Origin: Cryptomeria japonica
Taxonomy: Eukaryota > Streptophyta > Pinopsida > Cupressales > Cupressaceae
Direction of reading: 5' to 3'
Assembly (NCBI RefSeq): GCF_030272615.1
Contig: NC_081414.1
Coordinates: forward strand, 811,555,069 to 811,619,068
Length of the DNA stretch: 64,000 bases
Part shown: positions 1-11,519 of the stretch, piece after piece
How positions within the stretch are numbered: position 1 is the first letter of the stretch
Layout of the letters: each line of letters starts with the position of its first letter
Position numbers and translations under genes: made by a program
Notes under the pieces: generated by a model
Seen by the model: the letters and a program-made list of their open reading frames with translations, nothing else
Told to the model about the DNA's origin: nothing
Databases searched by the model: none

Positions 1-1079
1 GATATCCCTAACCATGAGATTCTCTTGGGTATTCCTACTACAATTTCCATCATCTGCAATTTGGGTAGTTAGTATCCTCACAAGTTTAAGCATTCCAACT
101 CTTTTTCATAAATACTTGAACTCCCCTTGGGTCATACATCACAGGTTCTTATTTCCTGCTAGGTCCAATACCAGAGCTCCACTCAACTCCATATATCGGT
201 TGAGATGTGCATATGTGATCATCTGATGATCTTTAGCTCCATTATATCCACCACAACCTATGAGATGATCCTGGATCTTCACAATGCCATACAATGACAT
301 CATCATGCCATAAATTAAACCAGCTAGCCCAAAAACATGCATGCCTGCATGATCAACCACTAGGCCAGCATATGTCATTCAGGTCTTCATTAACACCACC
401 TGAGATAGAATTTCCCATTCCATGTTACTGGGGCTAATGCAATGATCTCCAACCTCATTGTCTTACATAACCTGCAAGTACCTATTTAGCATTCATCCCA
501 GTAACATCCTACACATACTAGTTTCTTGTACCAATCCATTATCACTATTGGAGCACCTTCCTTTAACTCCTGACATTTTGTGTCACTATGTATCTGATTT
601 CAATTGTTAATATCCATCCATTGACATAGAAATAGTGATCCAACACTAATTTGTAGGTGTGTAGCCTAGGCAACCACTACACACACTTATCTTCTCATTT
701 CCATCTTTCATACTGACAACACCTTGTTCTTCCAAGTGTCCTTCTTCACTGAGGGGGTGAATGATCTAGTTCAATATACTACTGCCCCTAAGGTCCTACA
801 TCTCCTTTAGGCCTTAGGAGATGTCACCTATGCATTGAATGCACAATGTCGGTCCATGGGCTTCTTCCTCCACACCTGATTGGTCTCATTCTTCTGCCCA
901 TTTTTAGTCATGGGAGCTGGTCTTACCATCTTCTGCTGATGGGTCCCTTCATTTCCAAAATTTGCATGACAACTGGAGGTAGTGCTATAGTCACACAAAA
1001 CATTCATCCCAACTTCATGATTGGGGAATCTCTTAACATGTTGGTTTGACCATCTTCTTATGGTCATGTCGTTGTGACT

Positions 1080-2832
1080 AGAAACGGAAACCGACAGGGA
1101 CATTTCTTCTTTGGTTCCATGCAGGTCTCTGACTTTCATATGCTCTGTGTCCACTTTTATGTAAAGCATAGTTGTTGTACCAGCCTCCATATGACTGCAA
1201 GTTCCTCTTCCTGCATTCAACCTCTCTATGGCCAATTTTATTGTAGTTATAACAAACAATATCTTCATAACCAGGAGAGGGGACATGCATGTATCTACTC
1301 TTGGATACATTTTTCTCATATGCATGATGTCTATGAGATCCTAGATTATTCCTTTTAGATTTATTTCTACATTCTTTTGACCTATGGCCATGACCATTGC
1401 ATGCAAAGCAATAACTGGAGAAGGATGGAAGATGACTTACAAATTTATTCTGCTATGCATGGGGAGATCTTACCGATTTAGCATCTCCATTTTTTCTTCT
1501 TCGAGGATGGATCCTAGGTTGTCCATACTTTGCAGTCCTTCCATCTGGTCTCTTCTTCTCCCATACTTTATTTTTCCCATGGGAGGCAACATTCTTTTGT
1601 CCTCTACTAGTAGGAGGTCCTCTTTGTTGTCCTCTCATGTTCTTGCTTTGGTTGAAGTTGTTTTCTCCCATTTTCCCTTTTCCTTTGGGATCTGCATTAT
1701 TCCTTCTTCTTGCAACACTGGTCTTCATTCTTGTCTGCAAGTCCTTACTAGTTGTATTTAGATCAACCTTCTTTCAAGGATCATTTCTAACTGTGAAGGT
1801 TTGACCTTTGTATTCTCCATTTGAGGAGACAAACAAAACATCATAATGGGGGACATTCTTGCTAGTAGAGCATTCACCGACACCACTTCCCAATCCTTCT
1901 ATGTCCTTGGCATGCTTTTTCTTCTTCAACATCTTGTCCAAGGCATCACTGCTACTGTCAAACCGGATCCTTACCTTGAGCTCATCCTAATATTTCTCAA
2001 GTTTATTTCAGAGAACCTCCATTTCTCCAAGTAGCTGTTGATATTATTTATCATTTACTTCTATCTCAGAGGCTAGATCACTGCATTGATAGTCCTTGGT
2101 GTCTTCCTTGTGAGACTTCAACTCTGAGATGCTTTTCTCAGATTCTTCAAGGCATTTTATTAACCAGTTATGTTGCACAATAGCAACATTCTTGAATAGC
2201 TTGTATTCATTTCTTACTCTTTTGAGTTCTTCAAGTGCATTCACAATCTCACCTTCAAGATCAACTTTTGCTTCCTCTTCTTCTTCACCTTCACTATCAC
2301 TTCCACACACATCTTGCTCATAGGAGTGATCCACTTGATCATTCTCAGATGCGTGTCTCTCATCATTTGATTCTTGAGCCATGAAAAGATGGGTTCCTTC
2401 TTCATCAATGTTGTGGCTGTTAGTAGATCTCCCTTCATCATCTGTAGATACATGAGATGGATTTTGCATCATATCATCACAAGATGGATTTGCAGTAGTG
2501 GTCTCATTATAATAGAGCTTCTTTAATCTCTCTCATAATCATTTTGTCAAGTTACATCTGTCCACTTGTGAGGAGACATCATGAGTTAACCCACAGAGTA
2601 TAGCCTTTATTGCTGCTTCATTGCAATGGTTTCTTCTTTCTACATCTGAATCGGTGGGAGGAGTGATTTTACTAGGGAAGCCATTTACAACAGACATCCA
2701 CACATCAAACCCTAGAGAGGATAGGTAGACTTCCACTCTACAACTCCAAATAGAATAGATTGAACCATCAAAAAGTGGAGAAGGGATTGACACTAAACAA
2801 ACCATTGTGTCCTTAAGGCAGAATCTACCCAA
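1080..2832 (-). pseudogene. Broken copia-type gag of element C
   Basis: Gag relic on the minus strand. The N-terminal part (about 2,832-2,540) has the copia gag signature of a short substrate-like start (PLFDGSIYSIW) followed by a helical block. An acidic, Glu/Asp/Ser-rich middle with a coiled-coil look follows (about 2,470-2,050). Then comes a Lys/Arg/Gly-rich basic stretch (about 1,740-1,450) and two CCHC-type zinc-knuckle regions (about 1,410-1,370 and 1,254-1,213). This order (N-terminal gag, acidic linker, basic tail, zinc knuckles) is usual for plant copia gag. It would have packaged element RNA in cytoplasmic particles. It is a fossil with several breaks. Confidence 0.75.
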
Positions 2833-2860
2833 GCTAGAGAAAGCTCATCTAACTAGGAAC

Positions 2861-2878
2861 CTATGCTCTGATACAAAT
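2861..2878 (-). other. Primer-binding site of copia element C
   Basis: Read on the minus strand, the bases just inside the LTR give TTTGTATCAGAGC, close to the TGGTATCAGAGC complement of initiator methionine tRNA used by most plant copia elements. It directly follows the LTR terminus (CTAACA on the minus strand), which fixes the orientation and the LTR boundary. Confidence 0.75.
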
Positions 2879-3050
2879 TGTTAGTAACAATGCACCACTG
2901 AGAGGGGGGTGAATCAATGGTTCTCAATCATTTTCTTTTAGCTATCGTATGTGAGTATACCAGTTCTTAGATTCTAACTCAAACTAGACTTACCAGTTAG
3001 TGGGGAGACCGACACAAATGCAATCACATAGAAAGGGACATCTCATAACA
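2879..3050 (-). repeat. 5' LTR of copia element C, first piece (3' end of the LTR)
   Basis: The plus strand starts TGTTAG at the LTR edge and carries the GAGAGGGGGGTGAATCA signature also seen in the LTRs of elements A and B in this window. At 3,050 the LTR stops abruptly at CATAACA. The sequence that should follow (compare the LTR of element B at about 34,870, which reads CATAACACAAGAT) is found 15.3 kb away at 18,340. The LTR was therefore split by the DNA transposon. Confidence 0.8.
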
Positions 3051-3115
3051 GGGTATGTGTAGGATCATGGTGTGCCAAAACAGGCCCTTAAGTGGCAATG
3101 AAATTTCAAAAAAAT
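3051..3115. repeat. Left terminal inverted repeat of the DNA transposon
   Basis: Starts GGGT immediately after the target duplication AACA (3,047-3,050). It pairs with the reverse complement of 18,271-18,335: GGGT, GTG, AGGATCA, GG, GC, AAAA and AGTGGC are shared in order, with a run of A shortly after. The inner limit is approximate because the pairing fades through small gaps. Confidence 0.75.
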
Positions 3116-3930
3116 CAGAGTTATGCAACTTGACATGAAAATTTGAATAAGTTGTGAACATTATTTTTAAAATATGTAAGAATAGAATATATAGAAAATT
3201 GAATTTAGTTTCTAAGCTACTAGTTGTTTTTTGGAAAAAAAAAATCTTATTTGATGAAAATTTCAAATTTCAATGCAGTGGTACTAAAATTTTAGGAAAA
3301 AAAAAAGAAGTAGACGTATGTCTGACAACCCTAATCAAAATCAAATCTTAATATTTTTTATAATATTTACAATATAAGTATTAGACTCATGTCCGGATGT
3401 GACACATATTTGTTTTTAATTTTTTATGAATTAAATAATTATTTATGATTTTTTTACTACAGCTTTTCAGAAATTCAGAAACTCCTATATCTGACCACCT
3501 TAACTTGGTCAAAACCTTATGAAATTTTATTTTTTTTAATTTTTCCCTATAGTAGACAAAGCATAGGATGTGACGCATGTTTCTGTTTCAAAAAATGTTA
3601 TACCGTTTGAAAGTTATGAGTGTTTTTCAATCAATATATCAATAAGGACTATTGTCAAAATTCAATTAGAAAATAAATAATAATTATTTACTAAAGTCAA
3701 AATAAGACAAGCCTTATATTGTTGGAAAGCTGGGAACGTCCTTAAAAAACCCTTTTCATTTTATCAATTTTGGCTACAAAAAAAGTTGTTAGCCACTAGT
3801 GTAAAGTCTGGAAAACTAGGGAATACTGAAAAACACATTTTTTCAGTTGACTTTCCAAGCTTGTAACTTCCAAGCCTAATACCAAAGCATTCCCGAGTCG
3901 AAATTTGAAATTTGAAATTTGAAAATTTGA
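3116..3930. other. Subterminal non-coding AT-rich stretch of the transposon
   Basis: No gene is visible. The sequence is AT-rich with A and T runs and a short iterated AAATTTG motif near 3,900. Short open frames on either strand here have no composition or motif support. Confidence 0.6.
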
Positions 3931-4095
3931 GTACAAAAATCGGATATCGGATTTTATTCGATATCTGATTTTTGTACAAAAATTTGCGGTCCCTGATGAA
4001 TTTCCCTTTGCCACCATTTATGAAGTAAACTGCCACATGGCCGAAATCCGATATCTGATTAAATCGGATATCGGATTTTATTAGTCATATTTTAA
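3931..4095. repeat. Left arm of the internal fold-back inverted repeat
   Basis: This stretch is the near-complete reverse complement of 7,206-7,385. Shared landmarks in opposite order are a GTACAAAAAT block, paired CGGATATCGG copies, the CCACCATTTA block, CCACATGG and the ATATTTTA edge against the purine tract. It contains four copies of the 14-base ATCGGATATCSGAT motif at 3,939, 3,959, 4,046 and 4,063. Confidence 0.85.
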
Positions 4096-4118
4096 AGAGG
4101 GAGAGAAGGAGAGGGAGA

Positions 4119-4196
<78 letters not shown>

Positions 4197-4439
4197 AGGG
4201 GGGGGGGGGGAGAGAGGGAGAGGGAGAGAGAGAGGGAGAGAGAGAGAGAGGGGGGCAGAGAGAGAAGGAGAGAGAGGGAGAGAGAGAGAGGGAGAGAGAG
4301 AGGAGGAGAGGGAGAGAGGGAGAGAGAGAGAGAGGGAGGGAGGGAGGGAGAGAGGTAGAGGGAGGAGAGGGAGAGAGGGAGAGAGAGAGAGAGAAGGAGA
4401 GGGAGAGAGATAGAGAGAGAGAGAGAGAAGGAAGGAAGG

Positions 4440-4513
<74 letters not shown>

Positions 4514-4530
4514 AAGGAGAGAGAGAGAGA
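4096..4530. repeat. Purine (GA/GGA) simple-sequence tract, about 435 bp
   Basis: Almost pure A and G on the plus strand, mostly GA with GGA, GGGA and GAAGGA variants and a G run near 4,200. It mirrors the pyrimidine tract at 6,531-7,204, so the two tracts extend the fold-back. Long Ser/Leu-repeat open frames on the minus strand here are products of the repeat, not genes. Confidence 0.95.
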
Positions 4531-6530
4531 CCATATGACCCCTAACGACACAATTTGGTGTCTTAAGGGGACCTATGGTGTCATTAGGGCTCATATGGTG
4601 TCTTGGGACACCATAGGACCCCTTAAGACACCAAATCATGTCATTAGGGGTCATATTGTGTCTTATGACCCATAACTATGACCCCTAATGATAGTTATGT
4701 GATATGGTGTCCCATGAACCCTTATGACCTCTCAAGACACCATATGACCCCTAATGACACGATATTGGGTTGCTTTGGGTCATATTATGTCCTAAAGGGG
4801 TCATATTGTGGTCTATGACCCCTTAGGACACCATATGACCCCTAACGACATGATTTGGTGTCTTAAGGGGTCCTATGGTGTCATTAGGGGTCATATGGTG
4901 TCCGTAGGGGTCATATGGTGTCTTGGGACACCATACGACCCCTTAGGACACAATATGACCCCTTAGGACACAATATGACCCAAAGCGACCCAATATGGTG
5001 TCATTAGGGGTCATATGGCATCCTAAGAGGTCATAAGGGTTCATGGGACACCATATGACCCCTAACGACACCACCGGACCCCTTAAGACACCAAATCATG
5101 TCGTTAGGGGTCATATTGTGTCCTAAGGGGTCCTATGGTGTCCCAAGACACAATATGACCCATAATGACACCATAGGACCCCTTAAGACACCAAATCATG
5201 TCATTAGGGGTCATATTGTGTCTTACGGGGTCATAGGACACAATATGACCCCTAACGACACAATTTGGTGTCTTAAGGGGTCTTATGATGTCACAAGACA
5301 CCATATGATCCCTAACGGCGCCATAGGACCCCTTAAGACACCAAATCATAACATTAGGGGTCATATTGTGTGTTACGAGGTCGTAGGACACAATATGACC
5401 CCTAACGACATTATTTGGTGTCTTAAGGGGTCCGATGGTGTCGTTAGGGGTCATATGGTGTCCATAGGGGTCGTATGGTGTCCCATGAACCCTTATGACC
5501 TCTTAGGACACCATATGACCCCTAATGACACCATATTAGGTTGCTTTGGGTCATATTGTGTCGTTAGGGGTCATATTGTGTCTTAAGGGGTCCTATGGTG
5601 TCCCAAGACACCATATGACCCCTATAGACACCATATGACCCCTAACGACACCATATGACCCCTTAAGACACCAAATCATGTCGTTAGGGGTCATATTGTG
5701 TCCTACGACCCCATACGACACAATATGATCCCTAACAATATTATTTGGCATCTTAAAGGGTCCTATGGTGTCGTTAGGGGTCATATGGTGTCCATAGGGG
5801 TTGTATAGTGTCTTGGGACACCATAGGACCCCTTAAGACACCATATGACCCCTAATGACACCATTTTGGGTCGCTTTGGGTCATATTGTGTCGTTAGGGG
5901 TCATATTGTGTCTTAAGGGGTCCTATGGTGTCCCAAGACACCATATGACCCCTATGGACACCATATGACCCCTAATGACACCATAGGACCCGTTAAGACA
6001 CCAAATCATGTCGTTAGGGGTCATATTGTGTCCTACGACCCCGTATGACACAATATGATCCCTAGCGATATGATTTGGTGTCTTAAGGGATCCTATGGTG
6101 TTGTTAGGGGTCATATGGTGTCCATAGGGGTCATATGGTGTCTTGGGACACCATAGGACCCCTTAAGAAACCATATGACCCCTAATGACACCATATTGGG
6201 TGGCTTTGGGTCATATTGTGTCGTTAGGGGTCATATTGTGTCTTAAGGGGTCCTATGGTGTCCCAAGACACTATATGACCCCTAACAACACCATAGGACC
6301 ACTTAAGACACCAAATCATGTCATTAGGGATCATATTGTGTCGTACGCGATCGTAGGACACAATATGACCCCTAACAACATGATTTGGTGTCTTAAGGGG
6401 TCCTATGGTGTCGTTAGGGGGTCATATGGTGTCCATAGGGGTCATATGGTGTCTTGGGACACCATAGGACCCCTTAAGACACAATATGACCCCTTAGGAC
6501 ACAATATGACCCAAAGCAACACAATATCTC
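4531..6530. repeat. 2-kb tandem array of self-complementary units
   Basis: Built from GGGGTCATATGGTGTC and its own reverse complement GACACCATATGACCCC, in mixed orientation, with variants (CATATTGTGTC, CCTATGGTGTC, CAAATCATGTC). A higher-order repeat of about 320-340 bp is visible: the block TCTTAAGGGGTCCTATGGTG recurs at 5,581, 5,921 and 6,241. Because units face both ways, open frames with MTPNDTIG-like repeats occur on both strands; I do not treat them as genes. Confidence 0.9.
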
Positions 6531-7051
6531 TTTCTCTCTCTCTCTCTCCTCTCTCCCTCTCCTCTCTCTCTCTCTCCTCTCTCCCTCTCCTCCTCTCTCT
6601 CTCTCTCTCTCCGTCTCTCCATCTCCTCTCTCTCTCTCTCTCCTCTCTCCCTCTCCTCTCTCTCTCTCTATCTCTCTCTCTCCCTCTCTCTCTCCTCTCT
6701 CTCTCTCTATCTCTCTCTCTCTCCCCCTCTCCTCCTCTCTCTGTCTCCCTCTCCTGCTCTCTCTCTCTCCCTCTCTCCCTCTCTTCCTCTCTCTCCCTCT
6801 CTCCCTCTCCTCCTCTCTCTCTCTCTCCTCTCTCTCTCTCCTCCTCTCTCTCTCCCTCTCTCCATCTACTCTCTCTCTCTCTCCCTCTCTCCCTCTCCTC
6901 TCTCTCTCTCCCTCTCTCTCTCCTCCTCCTCTTTCTCTCTATCTCTCTCTCTCTCTCCCCCTCTCCTCCTCTCTCTCTCTCCCTCATCCTCCTCTCTCAC
7001 TCTCTCCCTCTCTCCCTCTCTTCCTCTCTCTCTCTCACTCTCCCTCTCCTC

Positions 7052-7083
<32 letters not shown>

Positions 7084-7088
7084 TCTCT

Positions 7089-7149
<61 letters not shown>

Positions 7150-7204
7150 TCTCCCTCTCCTCCTCCTCTCTCTCTCTCTCTCCCTCTCCTCCTCTCTCTC
7201 TCTC
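6531..7204. repeat. Pyrimidine (CT/CCT) simple-sequence tract, about 675 bp
   Basis: Almost pure C and T on the plus strand, mainly CT with CCCTCT and CTCCTCT variants. It is the counterpart in opposite orientation of the purine tract at 4,096-4,530, flanked on the outer side by the matching fold-back arm. Open frames across it encode only Ser/Leu or Arg/Glu repeats. Confidence 0.95.
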
Positions 7205-7205
7205 T

Positions 7206-7385
7206 AAAATATGACCAATAAAATCCGATATCCGATTTAATCAAATATCGGATTTCTGCCATGTGGCAATTTAGTTTGTAAATGGTGGCAATGGGAATTC
7301 TTTTTGGGGACCACATATTTTTGTACTAAAATGGGATATCTGATAAAATCAGATATCGGATTTTATCGGATATCCGATTTTGGTA
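7206..7385. repeat. Right arm of the internal fold-back inverted repeat
   Basis: Reverse complement of 3,931-4,095 with a few differences. It carries five copies of the ATCGGATATCSGAT motif (7,223, 7,240, 7,333, 7,348 and 7,365). It ends about 140 bp before the transposase start codon, so it sits where the promoter of that gene would be. Confidence 0.85.
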
Positions 7386-7524
7386 CTATAAACCAAAAAA
7401 AAAAGGGTTTGTGGGCGATTCTGTTGATTCCAAGGGCCGACAGTCTAGGTCCTATGTTTTCTGTCGACGATCATAGGGTTGCAGACAACTAGAGACAAAT
7501 TAGTGCTTTTGGGAGATTCTTAAA
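7386..7524 (+). promoter_or_regulatory. Leader region of the transposase gene
   Basis: A short non-coding stretch between the motif cluster and the start codon at 7,525. I see no clear TATA box. It holds a short imperfect inverted pair (CCTATG and CATAGG near 7,451 and 7,472). A promoter role is inferred from position only. Confidence 0.35.
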
Positions 7525-10500
7525 GTGAAAACTTACATTGTCAATCATGAAGGAGCATATGTGTGGAGGGAAATGGGGAGTAGTAGTTGTCAAAAGTCTA
7601 AACGCAAAAGAACACTTTCAAATGACCAAGTTGAAGTGTATAGAAAAAGAGATAGAGAATGTCATAGGAGGAGAAGACAAGGTATGTTAAATATTGCTAA
7701 TGTTACTTCAACTGAAGAGGAAATTGAAATTGAAAATGTGCCACAAGTTATTGAAAATAAAAATGTAGATTTTGAAAGTGAAAATATTGAAAATGTCGAA
7801 AGTGATAATGAAAATTCTCAACATGTGGAAAATGTGCCACAAGTTATTGAAAATGAAAATGTAGATTTTGAAAGTGAAAATATTGAAAATTTTGAAAATG
7901 TTGAAAGTGATAATGAAAATTCTCAACATGTGGAAAATTTTGACATAGGAGGTGAAAATGTGGAAAACTTTAACATTGAAGGTGGAATTGCCTCACCAAG
8001 TGAACCATATGTAACACCTAATTACTTTAGAAATGAAGACCCTCTCATGGATGAAAGACAAATTCCAAATCCAAGACCTTCAAGAACCCCAAAATGGTTA
8101 TTTGAAATCGATGAGAACATTATTGCAAATCTTGAAGGCAAGAGGTCAACAAGAACCGTTCAGTTGTGGGCTACAAAAATTTTCAACCAAAATTTTAGCA
8201 ATAAGACATTGACTGAGCAATGCCAACTCTTTGTTCAATTGATAAAGATGATAAAGATGAGACCATTGCTAAACAAATTGAAGATTCATATGAACAAGAA
8301 AACGGAGAGAAATTCTATTATTGCAAAAAATCTATTTGACACTCTCAATTCTATTGGAAAGAATACCAAAGAAAGAGATAAGAGAGCCACTCGAAGAGTG
8401 ATTACAACCTCCTTAGTAAGCCATCAATTGAGGAAGGCTTGTCAAATGAGACAAACTTGTGTTGATTTTAACATAAACCGTAAAACTTTGGATAGAACAC
8501 TTGCACGAAGACAAAGACTTGACGATCCACTTCAACAAGATACATGGGCATTTGGTGGGAGGCTTCCACGTGTTGATTGAAAGTTGACTGACAATGTGAA
8601 GGAAGAGATTCAACAATTTTGGCACTCTAATTCTAGAGTGTCACCCAATGTAAAGGATGTTTTGAAATTAAGAATCGGCAACCGAGACCGCACACTGCAT
8701 CCCAAACATTTCTTGGAATCAAGCCAAACAATGTTGTACAAAATTTTTTGTGAATTACATCCAACTTTGCAAATATCACAAAGGGCCTTTGAATCTTTGA
8801 AACCATTTTATTGTGTTCCTCTTAAGATTCGCAATACCTGTTGTTGCAAGTACCATGTGGAGTTTTCAATGTACCATGAACTTTTATGTCATATTCATTC
8901 TACAATGCATACTAATGCGATGTTGTAGGAGTGTGGTGCAATGTTATTTCCGAGATCATCAAGAGACTTGCAAGATCTATTTTTATGCCCTAGAGATGAT
9001 TGCTGCTATTTCTATAGAAATTATTGTTTGAATGAGAAGTGCTCAGAATGCGGTGGGTTGTCAAAGTTTATTTCATGTATTCATGAGGGCAGCGAACACG
9101 AGTTTGGAAATAATTATGTTGAGAAAAAAAGATACGAGACAGTGAAATATACTGTGAAGAGTGGAGGTGAAGGTTCTAGATGCAAATTAGTCTCAAGAGA
9201 AGTGAGTATTGCTGATTTTATTTTGGATTTTAAGGAAAATATTTTCTACAAGTATGCAAGGTGCACCCATAGGTCTCAGTGGTTGGATCAATAGTTTAGG
9301 ATGTGTAAGAACTCTTTCCCGATTGGCACTATTGTATCGGTGGTTGATTTTGCAGAGAACTATACATTGCAACCATAGAGTGAGGTACAGTCTCAGTACT
9401 ACAATTCAGTCCAGATTGCTATTTTTGTTCACATTACATATAAACATGCTCTTGATAGTACAGAAGAGGATAGGAAGATAATTAGGGAGTATCATTTTTA
9501 TATGAGCAATGATAGATCACACTCCTTCGAGTATGTGCAACATTCTTTCGAGAATTTTTTTGAGTTCTTGCATGAGAAAGATATTGCAATTGACCAACAT
9601 ATAATATGGTCAGATAACTATATGGGTCAATTCAAGAATGTGCATATGTTTTATTGGTTGAGTAGAATGCATGTGGAGAGGCGTATACCTCATATTTGGT
9701 GTTTTTTTTAGGTGGGGCATGGGAAAGGAGAGCATGATGGAGCAGGTGCATGTTTGAAGAGAGCTCTAGTTAAGGAGCAATTGAGGATTTCAGGTGCAAA
9801 TTTCTCCAATGCATGTTCTATTGTTGATTGGTGTAGTTTAGCATTGTCACATGGAGGTACTCTTGATTCAGCAGTGAGCAGATTCTTTTGGTTGGTTGAG
9901 GAGGGAACAGTGGGAGATAGATTGGATTGTCAAACAATTAAAGATTCTTCAAAGATGCATTCTTTTCTCAGCTCAGATGCAAGTACATGGACCATTTGGA
10001 CACGAGCGTTGGCTTGTTTTTGTCAGAGTTGTCTTCGGTGTGATTGGGATCAGTGTGAGTCAAGTGAGTGGGTTGATACGTGGGTTCCCCACTATCTAAC
10101 TCCTTTATCTCAAACAATATCCTTGTCAAACGATGACATGGAAAGTTCACTTGAGTATGATCATCTATTAGATCTTGTACAACCAAGACATGTTTTTGCA
10201 GTTGTTACACCGTAAGGGAATGAAGAGAGATCAAAATATTGGTTGGCATGATGTGTACAGGGAAAACAAAAGCTAACACAACCAGTGACAGATGATGATG
10301 GGTTCACATATCCTACAGGTTCAGTTGTTGTTGTGGGAACTTGGTTGCAAATATACATGATTAGAAAGAATGGCATACTTGCATTTGAAGACTATGAGAG
10401 ACACAAAACCATTATAATGTATTCACACCTTATTATAGCTACAAATTTCAAGTTGTTGAAGCATCAAGCAAAACCGAAGACCAAAGAGCTATGGACAGTG

Positions 10501-10575
10501 ACTACTGCTGATCATGAAGGAATACTGGATACTCTTAAACAAAGAGATGACCCTTCAGGCACACTTGAGTAGTAG
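7525..10575 (+). pseudogene. Transposase of the 15.3-kb DNA transposon (decayed)
   Basis: One reading frame runs about 1,015 codons, ending in two adjacent stops (10,570-10,575), with no frameshift that I can see. Seven in-frame stops interrupt it (8,578, 8,926, 9,292, 9,376, 9,709, 10,213 and one near 10,250), all of kinds that C-to-T decay can give. Layout: Lys/Arg-rich N-terminus (a possible DNA-binding or nuclear signal); an acidic Asn/Glu region with a 36-residue unit present twice (about residues 75-140); a helical block; a conserved-looking block with NTCCCKYHVEF (about residue 435); and a Cys cluster (about residues 490-520). WSDNYMGQFKN (about residue 696) and GHGKGEHDGAGA (about residue 730) follow. 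The WSDN...QFK plus HGKG-DG-GA pair resembles a DDE-type transposase family I know from mosses, lycophytes and animals; two of these Asp residues are candidate catalytic acids. The family name (Sola-like) is uncertain. Confidence 0.75.
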
Positions 10576-11099
10576 GTCTTTAATGGTGCCTTATTTTTTT
10601 ATCATGCATTTCATTTCAAACAATGATCATTAAACCTTAATGTTCAAGTTTGTTACGTGTATATTAAGGATGTGTTCAAAATGCAGGTCTATTGATGAAT
10701 GTTTTTTTTTGGCAACATGGTTTTTGCATGTACATAGCGAGTACACTCGATATAATTGGAAGGGACGTATTTTTGCAACACGACTTATTATCATGCTTTT
10801 GATGAGCTTTACAATTTTTCTTATTAGAGAACACTATTTGATAATTTTTTATGATATAATTATCACATAACCTTTATGCTCATGAAGGTATTTTGATGAT
10901 ATACAATAGTATCACATTACGATTTTTGCATCAACATAGTGGGTTCTGTTGATATAATTCGAAGGGACGTATTTTTATGGTATATGATCCCACCTTTTCA
11001 TTTATTATCATGCATTTTAGTTGAAGTGATTATCATAAATCTGTTATGTTCATCCATGCATTTTATGTGTAGACTAACAATTCTTAAAAATACAGGTTC

Positions 11100-11519
11100 A
11101 TGCTAGATCATTCGTTGTTGATGAGACCCTCTCTTGGTGATGGTACATATTCCTTTGTGCATTAATGAGATTAAATTGTGGGTCTTGTTGTATTTATTAT
11201 CATGAAGATGATTCAAATGCATGTGGCCAGGACACATCTGCAATGGATCAAATTTTCATGACAGATGATCTATTGAATCAAACATTTGACATTGATAGTC
11301 AGGTAAATAGGTTAATCTTGGGCCTTCAACATCAACACCTACTAGTCAAAGTGGTCATCAAACTTTCACTCAGGTAACCTTGTCTATTTTTATTCATTAA
11401 TGGTTTATAAAATAAAGTCAGTTAGATTTTGGCAATTGAATAACATTGTTTCATTTTCAGATGCTGACATCAGATGCACCTAATATTCTCTCCACAATGG
11501 AACATGGTGTTCTCTAGTA
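11100..11519 (+). pseudogene. Possible downstream exons of the transposase transcript
   Basis: Past the long frame there are exon-like pieces with splice signals. A coding-looking piece ends at a CAG/GTAAAT donor near 11,300. A piece rich in Ser/Thr/Gln ends at a CAG/GTAACC donor near 11,375. A last piece after a TTTTCAG acceptor at 11,460 opens MLTSDAPNILS and stops at about 11,519. The frame relation to the upstream gene is not clean, so this could be an alternative C-terminus or a small separate gene. Confidence 0.35.

Larger units (their letters stand above)
1..2878 (-). mobile_element. Copia-type LTR retrotransposon C, internal region (part)
   Basis: This is the internal part of a Ty1/copia-like retrotransposon read on the minus strand. 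It starts at the primer-binding site next to the LTR at 2,879 and runs off the left edge of the window. The gag lies at about 2,832-1,080. From about 800 down to 1 I recognise no protease, integrase or reverse transcriptase motif, so the pol part is either beyond the window or lost. The element is broken (at least five breaks in gag). Its 5' LTR is split by the DNA transposon at 3,051-18,335 and resumes at 18,340-20,876. Family assignment rests on the gag type and the initiator-methionine-type primer site. Confidence 0.75.

Noticed and set aside
1384-1761. Plus-strand open frame of 125 codons
   Set aside because: Antisense to the basic and zinc-knuckle part of the copia gag.
4081-4654. Long minus-strand open frames encoding Ser/Leu repeats
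   Set aside because: They are translations of the GA tract; a dinucleotide repeat rarely makes stops, and there is no non-repeat protein part.
5098-7207. Open frames with MTPNDTIG or MVSIGVIW repeats on both strands, one of 340 codons
   Set aside because: They follow the tandem array and the CT tract, occur on both strands at once and end with the repeats.
7708-7929. Minus-strand open frame rich in Phe and Ile
   Set aside because: It is the antisense shadow of the Asn/Glu repeat of the transposase.
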